DNA of 64,000 bases from Margaritifera margaritifera (Eukaryota; Mollusca; Bivalvia; Unionida; Margaritiferidae), in NCBI GenBank assembly GCA_029931535.1, contig JAQPZY010001628.1, positions 1,560,501 through 1,624,500 on the forward strand, given 5' to 3'. Under the pieces are notes generated by a model, which searched no databases, was not told the origin of the DNA, and saw only the letters and a list, made by a program, of their open reading frames with translations. Positions 40,801 to 54,500 of this stretch are shown piece by piece. The first letter of the stretch is position 1. Each line of letters starts with the position of its first letter. Made by a program: the position numbers and the translations under genes.

Positions 40801-43800
40801 TCAGTGTTACCGTAAGAAAGAAACCGTAGTTGCAAAAAATACGTCCCATAAAGGTGCCTCTGATGAGAACATTAACACTGCTTGAATTCTACACATATTA
40901 TATTTCAATTCAACCAAGAATAAATGAAATTTTTTTTTATTAGATCAACAGTTATGGAATACTGAACATTTACGGAACAGGTACAGTAATCCTTACAATG
41001 GTATTTGTTCCGCTCCAATGCAACATTTTGCACAGCTTTTGAACAAGTTGCCAGTCGTTATGTACATGTATTTCCGGTCGAGGCACAGAACAAAACGCTA
41101 CACAGTGATGTGAAATGAAACCAGTTATTTAACAGAAGCAATCAAAGAACAAGACTATTTGTAAGCATTATTTATTTCTTTAATATGGCTAGTACCGGTA
41201 AACCATTTAGTTACAATGCAGTGTGCAACGGATTTAATATTTCACAAGGAGTGAATGTGACACATGTAGCCGGCTATAGTGCCTTCATCCTGTCGTCAGA
41301 TCGACCTGGAAAAAATCTTTTTTTTTTTAGTTCTTGTATAAAACGTGCACCCCCGACTTAAGGACTTTAGATAAGAAAATTAGGTTAAAAAATTGCACGT
41401 TATACACAGCTAAATACTGTATGTACTTTCTGCAAGACGACAGATGTTAGACTATTATGCAGAGATCATAAACCTATACCATTATTTAAAAACGAAATAA
41501 TACATAATTCCTTAACAAAAACATCCAATTTATCTTTAAAAAAATGTACTTTTCTTTTCCTTGACATTTCCACTGAGAGATTAAATGTCTCAATTCACTA
41601 CTTATGCAAATTATTTTAGTGAACAGTGTTCTGTCTTAAATCCCTCATAAATACAGGCAATACTGAATTCACTCTTAAATCTAACTGATTTTAGAACAAA
41701 GTGACACTTGATTGTTTTAATGGATCTTTTTGTAGCTACATAATGCAAATGAGCATCGTACAGTGATTGTCACTTTCTCTCGTGATTTGATAATGCACTT
41801 TGAGCTGCATTGAGCACTTAAGTAGCTAGTTTTGCGTGATAAATACCAAAGATGAGGTTATTGTAGGCTATTGTTTATTGACACCTGGACTGCAACAAAT
41901 CACAAAAAGCCATCGCTAATCCTTTCTGTGATTTGTTGCCATCCAAGTGTCAGTAAACAATGACCTACAACAAGCTCATCTTTTGTATGATTGTCTCGGT
42001 GTGTTTACAGAGATTAGGCTGCTGATCTGCTGGATAGGCTTTAGTTCTAAAGGAAATGTCAACAGTCCAGTGTACTGTTACCAAATACAATAGTTGACAT
42101 TCACTGAATACAATATTGGTTAATTATAGTAAAATGCTGAAAAAAAAACAACATGTTATAGCGATGTCCAAATCAGGTACAGTGGTTTTGAGTCAAGTTT
42201 TCAGCTGATGGATGTTGAAAATGCTATTTTTAAAATTTTTTTAAATTTTGGTCACAGGGACCATAGCATTATTTCATTATATCCAGAATCACTTTATAGC
42301 AAAATGCGTTACAGTAGGCGAGAACTGTACTAATACCATGATCTTTTTAGTTCATTCAGTCTATAGTCCTTATAAGATAAGGATTTTTTAAATTTGCTTT
42401 TTTTCATCTTCTGCACTTTAAACTGGTTACAGAATTTCTTCCCTCAAAAACAGGATCTGGGCAGGGTGGGGGCTGTTTTGATGATTTGTTTGCAAAGCTG
42501 AAATATGACTAAAGACTTCTTTGTTGCACAAGACCATATCAGACCTGCCAACCCTTACAATTTTGCTGGAATAATAGCAAAACTTACGAAAATATGATCG
42601 TTTTCATCTATTCCGGATATTTTTTGTCATGGTTCGGTCCGGATCCGGATTTTTATATTAGACTCCGTGTTCAGATCCAGGGTTTCATCTTAGACTGAGT
42701 GGATTTTATTAGGGAACCAGACTAACTATATAGTGGTATCTCAGACACTTTAAACCTGCCTATGTTGTTCATGAAAAGTGTGTACCTGATCAAGATTTAG
42801 CTTTTTCGTTTTGTCATCCGGTCGTCTGAAAATGTCATCCAAACGAGAATTGGTTGAAGGTGGAAAGGACAATCAGCCTCGTAAAAAGTTAACAAAGTGG
42901 TCACAAAAGTATAAAAAAGATTACTCAGATACTTGGTCATGCTTAGAAAAAAGTAAGAAAGGTGACCATTACATTTATTGCACATTATGTCATGTTGACT
43001 TGAATATTGCCCACGGTGGGCGAGATGACTGTCACCGCCACATGAATTCCAAAAAGCACACAGAATACATTGCAATGAAGTCAACTTGTAAGTAGCTGAC
43101 CTCAATGGGATTTGGATCTGCAGAACCAGAAACTGAACTGGAGGTCATAAAGGCTGAAGTTTATTTTACAAACTTTTTGGTTGAGCATAATGTTGCACTT
43201 GCTGCATCAGACCATTCTTCTAAACTATTCAAACAAATGTTTCCGAAATCATCAGTAGCAAATAGTTATCAGTGTGGTAGAACAAAAACTACTGCTATTG
43301 TATTACAACACTGCAAGTCAATTCAGGAAGACATTGTAACCAATATTTCATCTCAGCCTTTCAGTATATTAACTGATGTAAGCAATGATTCTGAGAAGTT
43401 GTACCCAGTTGTTGTTAGATATTTTATCACACAGAGGGAGTTGTAACTGAAGCACTTTTGTGAGTTCCAACATTTGATGGAGCCTCTACTGGGGAAAATA
43501 TTTTCACATTATTGAATGATGATTTGAAAAAGAGAAATGTAAGCTGGAATAACTGTATTGCATTTGAATCAGACAATGCTTCAGTGATGACAGGTTGCAA
43601 TAAAGGTGTGTTTGGACATATAGCTAAAGTGAAGCCCTCTGTGTACTCAAGTGGATGTTCATGCCATTTGAAACATTTAGCAACTAAAAAGGGGGCTGAT
43701 AAACTACCTATGAGTTCTGATGACTGCTTAGTAGACATATCATATTATTTGGATAAAAGTGTGAATAGACAAATGGAACTGAAAGGTCTAAAGACACTTT

Positions 43801-45513
43801 GTGGAAAAGAGCACACAAAAATATTGAAGCATTGTGTAACAAGATGATTGTCTCTTGGTGAAGGCATAAAGAGACTGCTGGAACATTGGGAACTTTTACA
43901 AATATATTTTGAGAGAGAAACCAAGAAACAAGAGGTTAGAGGCAAAAGGGCTAAAGCCAAAAGCAGCAGGTCTGTGAAGGTATCTAGTACAAGGGATAAA
44001 GTTACTTGTGTGTCTAGTAACAAAGAAGGAAATAGAGGCAGAGCAAGTACATGCAGCAAAACTTTGAGCTGTGATCAATCAAGAAGTCAGGCTAGTACGA
44101 CCTCCAAGTCTATCTCAGCAGGAAAGACTGAGAAAACAAAACCCATGAAAAGTTCCTTAGAGAAAAAAGCTAAATCCCAGAAATTTGTTGAAAAGGCTCA
44201 GACTGGATTTCAGACACCATCAGTTAGAAATGACAGGAGGGACCCTAAGAAAATCAGTTACAGAGAGGAAAAGGCTAGGAGTGTGTGCATGGCTTTGCGG
44301 TCCTGGAGGGTGAAGCTTTATTGCTTATTCTTAGACCACATAATTCCATTATTTAACAAGCATAACCTAATCTTGCAGCAGGAAGAGCCTATGATCCACA
44401 AACTTAGAGAAAACGTGCTTGAATTATTCAAACAATTGCTGGTCAGATTTGTAAAGCCTGCAGAAATTTAACAGGCCAAGGAACTTACTGATATTGGTTA
44501 TCAAGAAACAAAAGTCGGATGATACACTTACAGAAGGTTCAGAAACAAGAAAATACATGGCTGAAAGTAAGCTTTATGAAAGTAGCCTCTGTGAATTCTA
44601 TAAAGATGTAAGAAACTATTACACAACTGTTTGTGATTACATTGTTAAGAGATTTCCCCTGAATAATGAACTTCTGAAGCGCAGTGCAGTTGCTGATGTG
44701 ACAAAAAGAATGATGATTGATTTCAGCAGTGTGATGTATTTCCCATCAAGATTTGTGTGTATGGAACCAAAGGAAACCAACTGGCAAGACAACTTGGATG
44801 CAGAGTTTTTGAATTACCAAATAGATGAATTGAATCCTGAGATCTTAAACACTGAAAGAGTTGACAACCAATGGAATCTCATTAGTAAACTCAAGGATGC
44901 AAATGGCCAGCTGAAATACAAATTGTTGTCCAGCATCATGAAGAATGTGCTTATTGTTCCACATTCAAATGCAGGTTGTGAGATTGTTCTCATTTGTTGC
45001 AAAAAAACACTCAAAATCCAGATCATCTATGTCAGTTGATACCTTGGAAGCAATACTAGTCATGAAAGTGAAGGGAGGAGAATGCTTCAATATGGAGTTT
45101 GACCAGAAGTTTCTCAGAAAGTGCAAAAGCGCCATGTACCAGTCACAACAGTAGCTGTATAGTGTAAGTTTTAAGTTATAATATGGAAATAAATTGTAAA
45201 GGTTGTTAAACCTGTACTTGTTGCCAGTACTTGATATTTTTTACACCTTACTGAAAATTGGTCCAACTTACTGAAAACTTTCGACTGACTTACTGAGAAT
45301 GTCTCTTTAGGGTTGGCAGGTCTGCCATGTGCTCATTTTTTTCTGCTGTTCACCATGTGCATTAATCCAACTTTCAGTATCTCACGTAATAAAAAAAAGT
45401 TGAAGGAAGCATTGAAGTACAGGATGTTCGAATAAAATTCAAATTATAACAAAATTTTCATCAAATAATGGAGTTGTCAAATCCATTTATTGAAATGCAA
45501 GCTCAAAAGTATG

Positions 45514-45545
<32 letters not shown>

Positions 45546-48500
45546 GTCTTTATTTTATGAGGGTGACACAATTAGTACAAAAACTAATCTCCCTTGTGGC
45601 CCTCAATTATCTATGTATGTACAGGCATATATATAAAATACAGCTGGGAAACAAACATTGTACAAAAAGATTAGTGTACACAAGAGCAACAGAGTATGGA
45701 TTCAGCACACAGAGCATTGTGTACACAAACATGCAAAGTTGGCCATAACCTGTTATATACATTATCTGGATTGCATCCATTTCAGACATCTCTGATGAAA
45801 GGAAGGCACTGATGATGTTTCTTTAACATCTTTTGGTAGACAGTTCCAAATGATTGGACCTGAGAAAGCCAAACTATTTTTTATATAATTCAGTTTTAGG
45901 CATAGTAAGAAGAAAGTTATTTGATGACATAGAGCATAGTTTCAGTAAACTAGAATATGTATTGGTATTATTTGTCCTTTTACTGAACATATCATTTATA
46001 TAGTTGGGTATAGAACCATTTGAAACTTTAAACATAAATTTAGCTTTTCTTAAACATATTCTTTCATAGATAGTCATGATCTTCAAATCATTAGTACATT
46101 CATGGACAATATCGACATTGTTGTTAAAGATAATTCTGATGGCTCGTTTTTGAAGTTTTTCTACTTTTAACAAATTTGTTTTAGAAGCATTACCCCATAT
46201 GATGTTGCAGTAGTCCAGATGAGGTTGAATATAACTTTTATCAAACATTATCCTGAGGTTAATGGTTAGGAATTCTTTATTTTTTTTATAGTAACGAGAT
46301 ATTCTTAGCCATCTTTTTGGTAACATTACTGATATGCTCTGACCATAACATATTGTTATCAACTTGAACTCATAAAAGTTTATCTTGTGTAACATTTTTC
46401 AGTTCCACATAATTAAAATTGATGTGGAGAATATTATGTTTAATTTTGTTACGTGTATGATGAGTGGTTATCAGCATCACTTTAGTTTTGTCTAAATTAA
46501 ATGACCATTCCATTATGTTTACGCTATTTGGAGAGTTTTACAAGAGCATTATTTAAGTTTCTTTCAACAGTATATTTAGATGAGCTAATATCATATAAGG
46601 TGGTGTCATCAGCATTGAGATCCGTCTCAGTATCTACTGTATGCAAATATAGATCACTTATAAACATAATGGTACTCCACAAGTCACAAGTTTGTCATCT
46701 GACATGATGCTGTTTATGTCTCCTTGAGGTACTCCACAAGTCACAAGTTTTTCATCTGACATGATGCTGTTTATGTCAAATTTTTTTTTTTTCTTCCTTT
46801 CAAATATGATTTAAACCAATTTAAAGAGTTGTTGTTGAGCTTGTAAAGTTTAAATTTTTCAAGTAAAATATCATGATCATCTAAATCAAAAGCTTTTCTA
46901 AAATCAACCAGGACAACTCCCACTAGATCTCCATTATCTAAAGCTTTGAGCCATTTTTCAACCATACTAGCAAGAGCAGTTTCACATGAATGATTTGGGC
47001 AAAAGCTTGATTGTCTATCATACAGATTGTGTACATCAAGCAAAATCATTAAGGAGTCTTGAGAATGTTTTTCAAGAATTTTTGATAAGACAGGAAGGAT
47101 TGAGATGGGACGAAATTATTTATTTCATCACGAGGGCCAGATTTATGAAGAGGTTTCACTTTCGCCTCTTTCCATTTGTCAGGAAATGTATTTGTTTTTA
47201 TACTAAGATTACATATATATGTTATGCTTTCTGAAATGAAAGGTGCTGCTGTCTGAAATAATCTGGGTCCAATGAAGTCGGCACCTGTAGACTTTGTTAC
47301 TTCTAAATTTTGCAGATATTTCAGTACTTTATTTTCAGTTATGAAGGGTATTTTATAGAAAGTATGATCAGAGATATTTTCATTACAAGTTCCTCATGAT
47401 TATAAGGAGTAATTGGTTTAATATTATCAGCAACAGTAACAAAAAAGTTATTGATCTCATTGGCAATATCTTCATTGTTATTGATTCATACACCATCTTT
47501 TCTTAAGGTGCAACAATTATTAGAATGTGAATGAGAATTACCTTTACCAGCTCCAAGTTCTTTAAAATTTTTCCAAATGTTTCCTGGTTTCTGTTTTGAT
47601 TCATCAATCAGTTGTTGGTAATGAGATTTATTTGATAACCCTATGATCCTTACAACTTCATTTCTCACTTTTTTGTATTGGTCAGTGTTTCCCAGTGCTT
47701 TACATTGATCACGTGTTTTCATGACTTGATGGGGCCAATAAGAACACATGTGGTGCTTCTTTCTGCCTTGATAGTGATCACAATAAGTCATTAAATTACA
47801 GGGATTCACTTTCTGAGTCAGAAAAGGAGGATGGTGTGCATTTAACTCTATTGCTGAAACAGATAACAAACAGAAATTAAAATATCACAAATTATATATT
47901 ATTTTGAGTGAAGTGAAATTAATTAGGTGGCTAAATGAATTATAGTGGTCCCCCTCTTGAACGGCCCCCCTGACCAGCAGCCACCCACTTTATATGACCA
48001 CAATCCATTTAAAAGTACCCCTCAAGGACGGCCACCCCTCTAATGCGACCAGCGGCCGGTATTTTAGTGCAAAAATGGTCAAATTTACCCCTCACAAGCG
48101 GCCACATAATGGTTGTTTACAGATTAAAATCTTGTTAATATTTGTTAATTTCTCAACTCAGCACATTGACATTTGTTCCAACATGCCGATAAAGTAACTT
48201 AATCCATACAAAGAGGTAAGTAATCCGATTATCCTTACTGCCATGTGTTCCTTAGATGTTAGCTTTTGTCACTTTGATAATTACTGGCTATTATTACCAC
48301 CGATAATTATCAAGATGACAAAAGCTAACCACTGAGAAGCACAGCATTGTTCAGCTCAAGTCCACTTGACATCCCAGTTGCCAGATAGTTAAATGGTATG
48401 TTAACCTCTCTGGCTTCCCTCTCATAAATTATGAAATGTACTTAACCAGGTACCAGACTGAGGGGGGGGGGGAAGTAAATCACGTGACAAGCTCACTTCC

Positions 48501-51500
48501 TTTGTAAACACTGCATCTCGTGTGATAATTACTTATTGCCAATGAAGGAATAAGTTGTCGCAAAATGTCGTCAGACATTCTCAGTTTAGAACAAAAAGTG
48601 AAAGCAATTAGACTAAACGAAAAGCAGGAGAGTCCTTTGATCACTGCTGAGAAATTTTATGTCAGAAAGATTCAAATAAACATCATCAATATACATTCAA
48701 CTGCAGTGAATGGAAGATGGAATTGACGGATGTACTGGGATAGTTACAACCAAGTGTTTGTGCCCAGAATTTACCAACAAGGTGGTTTTGCACCACGATT
48801 GATGATTATTCATATTTTTTAAAAAATAACATTGATATTAGTTTTATCACATTAAGCCCTTAACCAAATAATATTCCTGTGATTTTTAAATGAAAATATT
48901 AAATATATAAAAATTAGTTACACCTTTTATACTTTATATGTAGTTATTACTCACAACTGTGTGATCCCCCTCTAGAACGGCCACCCCTCTTATAAGGCCA
49001 CTTTCCTGCTGCAGAAGGGGTGGCCTTATAAGAGGGGGACCACTGTATTTCAATTATTTATTTTGGGAGATCAGGATGCCTAATCTGTCAAACAAGATGT
49101 GCAGCCATGCCTTTACATAATAATAAAACTTTATTATACCATTAATAAGAAAGTATTGTCATAACACCTTGTTAAGATGCAATTTTAAAAAATCTTAAAT
49201 GACATATTTGTCATTTGCTAAAAGGTATCCTCTTTCTATTATGTGTCAGATAATATGATGAATGATACAGGTTTCTCCTCTAATTTTGTGAAATCAAAAT
49301 GTTAAAAATTACAGATATCATTTAATATATTTTATGTAATAAGTGAAAAGCTTGTATTTTCATGAAATTTGTTCTTTATTTGCTTTATTTTTTAAAATCC
49401 CACATTAGCTTGATTGCATGCGAATTTTTCTAATTTCATTGGCTTCAGATCCCACTTTCAAACTGGTAGGAAAATCTCTGTTATAGTACTTCACTTTGAA
49501 TTGATTTCATGAAAATTTGAAAAAATAGTCTAAAGAAAATGAAACATGGACTAAATTCTTCTTCAGGTCCTCATTTGCTTGTAATAAGAATGACATTTGA
49601 TCCATTTACCAGGGCACAGATGACTTACATGACAATGGCAAATTAATTGACCTATTGTCAGAGGTCTACCTACTCATTAAAATAACATTTACTGTAAAGT
49701 CTAAAGTTTTACTTTTCATTATAACCTCATATATATTAATACGAGTTCTTAGTATTTGCAGAAAATGTGATGAACATTGGTTGAGAGATGTTGAATTTTT
49801 TTACTGTTTGAATTTATATAGGTTATACAGTGACAGTTACCTAGATGTCAGACTATCAAATCGGAGTTTCCGGACAGGCTTTTAGTATAGCGACAATTAC
49901 CTAATGACTTGCACCTAGTCAGCAATAGTATTGATCAATGGGCCATTGGAATTTGTGTTATGTTAAAGTCTGACTGACATGTTGGCAAATTTGGTGATGC
50001 ATCAGTTGAAATAATTATGTCTGTTAAGTTTCAAACACATATCCGATGATGCTTTCTTGTAATGTGATAAAAAAGCAATCCTTTTAATACACAGACATAA
50101 TTATGAGAGTATAATGTTTATATATTATGTCTCACTATTTTTCAGCCAAGGGTGATGTAACCATAATTATTGCAGATGAAGACCTGCTCAAGCTCATGAC
50201 GGGAAGTTTGAATCCCCAGGAGGTGGGAAATATATTTTTATACAGATTTGTATGATAGTTTGTTGCAATTGAATTTTATATATTTTCTTTTCTTCTACAG
50301 TAAAACCGGATTTGAGCAACGTCTGCTATGAGTGATCACTTGTCATTTACAACCACAGTTGTCATGCATAGGTTGATTTTGTTATATAAATGCACTGTCA
50401 TGAGCAACCACCTGCTGAATGCAACCAGCAGCGACAATTTTTAAGCAAAATATGCATTTCAACACTGCTATGAATGACTGCAGTCACAAAAACAGATATA
50501 AACACCACTGACCTTTATTTAATCTTTTGTAACAATGATTGCTGAGTAGAATATGCATGCAGAATGTGGATTGTTGCGTCCGAACCAAGATGCATAAAAA
50601 AATGAGGAAAAAGTTGAGTCTGGTTACCAGTTTCATAAGATTTATAAGATAAAATTATATGCCAAAGACCGTAAACCAGACTTACGTACTTGTCACAAAC
50701 TGCCATTGTATTGAAATATTCATCAAACTCCCTATTACGATTAACCATTCCATCTTTAAAGGATTAGCGATCATGGATGCACAGTCATTTCAGACGTTTG
50801 TATTGTTTGTTTAACTGTTGTCAAAACCTGCACAATGCCGATAATGTCATAATGAGAGATTTTATCACCAAGCGTTCACTGTAGCATGACAGGTACTGAG
50901 TTGTTCCATTTATTATTTATGTCCTGGGTGACTTAGGTTTTGGCTTTTGCCTGTAAATAAATTTATTGGGTTAGTGTTATCATAGTTAACTTTTACAATT
51001 TATGGACAGGATAAGAATGTATTAGCTTTTAGTTAACTTTGCAATTTATATGCCATAATTCTGGTTGACTATATATACACATCAAACAAAAATTATAATG
51101 TTTATGATCGATTTAGTGCTGTATAATTTATTTAAATTGAATGTATGTAATATTTTAACAAGAACTATGAATAAAGAATAAAATATATGTACAGTAATTA
51201 TGGGTATTTTTCTTCCTTGAATTTTTACTTTGAAAACTGGCCGCCTGTAGTGACCTGTTATGAGTGACCACCTGTCTTGAGTGACTACTTTTTGTTGGCA
51301 GAAGGGGTGGTCTCTCAAGACAGGTTTTACTCTAGTAGTTCTTTCATTCACTATGTAATATTGTCACTTGACTGGTCATTTGGATCATTACTAGGATTGC
51401 AGAACAATATGGACTTGGTGTTGAACTGAGGAATATTTGATTAATTAAATCGAAATCAGATATAAGCAAATGATACATAAACTTCGTTTTTTTTACATTA

Positions 51501-54500
51501 TGATAAGAAATATGTGAAACTTTATGCAGTTTTTGAATTATTTGTCATTTATTCCCAGATGCTTTTTGCAACTCCCATATCTTTTTCCATCCATCCAGCT
51601 AGCACTATGATGTTATTCAGGCAGACTGTGAATGGTCTAATAGGAATGTAACCTGTCATGGTCCAGGCTCTTCATGTTTAATGTTGTATATCTGTTTACA
51701 CCCATTTTTTGAAAAACTGGTGGGGTGTTTTCTTCCTATATTTGCATTCTTTGCATTACTGTTATGTTAATCTGGTCCCCATCTCACGGAACAGCATAAA
51801 ATCAAATACAGGAAAACTCCACAATAACATGCTTCGTTATAACACAAATCAGATTTAACAGGATCATGATGGGACTCCATAATTTTTACAACCCTTTCAT
51901 TAATTTATTACTGCAAAGTTTTATTGCCAAAGTAACAAGTTTGATTTGTTAATCTGGTGAGATGTTATGTATTCTTGAAGGAAAAAGTTTGTCTTTCTTA
52001 AAATCAATAAAGATGTTACAAGTTTCTATTTGTGAATGTTTATTGGAAAAATGTCAAGGTCCATCACAGCTTTTTGTTGTTAGTTTGTTATTTTTTAAAG
52101 ATGTCAGCTCTTTAAAAACTTGATAATTGTTAATCTAATTTGTATTGAACCATCAACAGTAATGCTTATAATTCTTATTTGGGCTTGTCTTCATTGCATT
52201 GTGTAAATTGTTGTTCAATCCAGGGCAAACAATAGACCATCAATGCCAGCTCAATCATTAGGTATACACATGCATGCACCAACAATGCCATTGTTGAAAT
52301 AAGTTTATTAACTGAATTGATAAATTAATTTACCTACCTAATAAGTAATTGCAAATTATAAATATGAATCCCACAGCAAATGCTTGCTGCAACTATTTGG
52401 TGCTGTGTTATGACCAAGCATTAAAAGAAAGCTGACTCATGTTGTCATCCAGTTGTCATATGATAAATCAACTGACAGCTGTAAATCAAACAGTTCTTTG
52501 GTAAACAATAAACTCTATACCCAGTGTCTATCTCTTGATAAGTGGAATGAGATATTTTGTGCATGAATATACTGCAGATGTCTGGAATATGCATTGACTG
52601 TTTTCAGACATTTGTCTGGAGCAGTTTTGGTCATTGCCACATACATGTACCTCCTCCTCCCTCCATCTTAGCTCTGAAAATTAACCTCATAAATATAAAT
52701 ATAACCCCATGTTATCACTTTCATGTATAATTTGAAGTTATCACATAGCTATACCCATATGCTTACAATCTGACTCGATCCTTATTTTCTTCAAACCTGT
52801 TCAGAAATGCTGATAACATCAGCTTACAATCACTGATATATACATGTCACTTGTCATTGTAATGCTAATATTGCAAGTACTGCAGTTTTTCTTATACATG
52901 TATATACTAATGCATTATTCTCAGTAAAAATATTAAATATGTAATCACTGTTTTAAGTATTTCTCATTTAATGTGCTTCAATTTAAAGTTGGTAACTGTG
53001 TCACCAAAGCTCCTGCTCACCCCCCCCCCCCTCCTCCCCTTAATACCCAAGAGGATACACATAACTGACTTGTCTCGATATTGCATGATTGCATAATATA
53101 AGGACACTTTTTGGATCCTGACCATCGTGTTGTAGATGGGCTTCCCTGTATCATCACAATTTCTTTATTTCATGATTTCCTGAAATATTTTTAACCCAAA
53201 CATTTCTTGATACAGTATAGTTAGGAAAGTGTCCTGTTTAAACTGATGCCTTTGTGAAATGGGTGCCTTGTATTTTAAAGTTATTACCTCCTAAAATATT
53301 GTAAGTTTTAAATATGGTACCTGTGTGTACCATAGTCAGACTGTCTTTATGTATCTTTCTAGGCCTTCCTATGTCTCTGTGATCTAAATTTTTACACTCC
53401 GATGTTTCTGGTATGTAGGTTTTAATCTGTTGGATTCCTTTTCTAGGCATTGTTTCAAGAAGCTGATAGGTTACAGGAACTTAACTTCACACACAAATGA
53501 CAATGTTTTGACAAGCATTTTAATATTAAAATACTGTTCTCTTAAAATGGATTCCACTCATTTAAACAGATTTAAAAATTGAGTACAGTCACAGAGGAGT
53601 CTTTAAGTAGCAAGAGAAAAAACATACATAAAGTATAATGTGCAAATAATTTCCTTTGACTAAGTCTTTAGATTAATATGCATCTCAACATGCAAGTTGA
53701 CTACCATCTCTAACATTATTCAGAGTTAGGCATTTGTTCTCCTTTCAGGCATTCTTCCAAGGAAAGCTGAAACTCCAAGGCAACATGGGTCTTGCCATGA
53801 AATTAAAGGACCTGCAGCCTAAAGGTGGTTTAGGGGCTTCATCTGCTGGTACAGGGGGAACCAAGGTCCAGCCCAAAGTTGAGCCTGTGTCTGGCTTCAA
53901 GTCAGCTCCAGTGTTTGAAGAAATCAAAAAGGCACTTGAAAAAGTAAGACATCAGTTTTGTTTCCATATTTGTTGAAATGTAGCTGGGTACATTGAGAAA
54001 ACTACTACTTCTTCAGGCATGTAGCAGAATCATTACTACACCTTCAGTGAATACTTTTCCAGGGAAAATTGGTTAGGGAGAAATTTTTTGAACATTTCTC
54101 TAAGAATACCATCTGTGCATAAAGTTCGTGAAGTAATTCCTTTTTATCCTCTGCCCAATAGCAGTATTCAGAATTGGATACATTCTCATGGGTTTTCTTC
54201 TTATCTACATCCAAGCTAATTGTTCTGTTTTCAAAACATGACTGTTCATTAGATACAAGGTTATATTTTATTACTTTACAACAGTAATCAGTTTAAAAGA
54301 GTTTCTTTTGGATGATTTATGGAAGCCTAAAGATAAAGAATATATTTTACATTTACAATATGTATCTGCTGTATGCCATAAATTCATGTTATCTTACAAT
54401 GCACCTCATTGCAGATGCTGCATTCAGCATTTAAAAGTTATCTCCCTTAGTCTCATCACTAATTGTCACAAGGATTAAGTAAGGCAGGTGGTGGTTGCTT

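Larger units (their letters stand above)
45505..47869 (-). mobile_element. Non-LTR retrotransposon (CR1/L2- or jockey-like), 5'-truncated, decayed
   Basis: On the minus strand: pre-RT segment [20 protein letters not shown] (about 47640-47560), RT motif around [20 protein letters not shown] and [13 protein letters not shown] (47049-46771), a worn catalytic box NADDT (about 46615), then a C-terminal domain with [20 protein letters not shown] and LQKRAIRII (46395-45874). It ends in AATAAAGACTTTATT and a (TTA)n tail at 45543-45512, like L2/CR1 elements with microsatellite 3' ends. Contains a 58-bp tandem duplication at 46663-46780. Stops throughout; clade assignment tentative. Confidence 0.85.
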
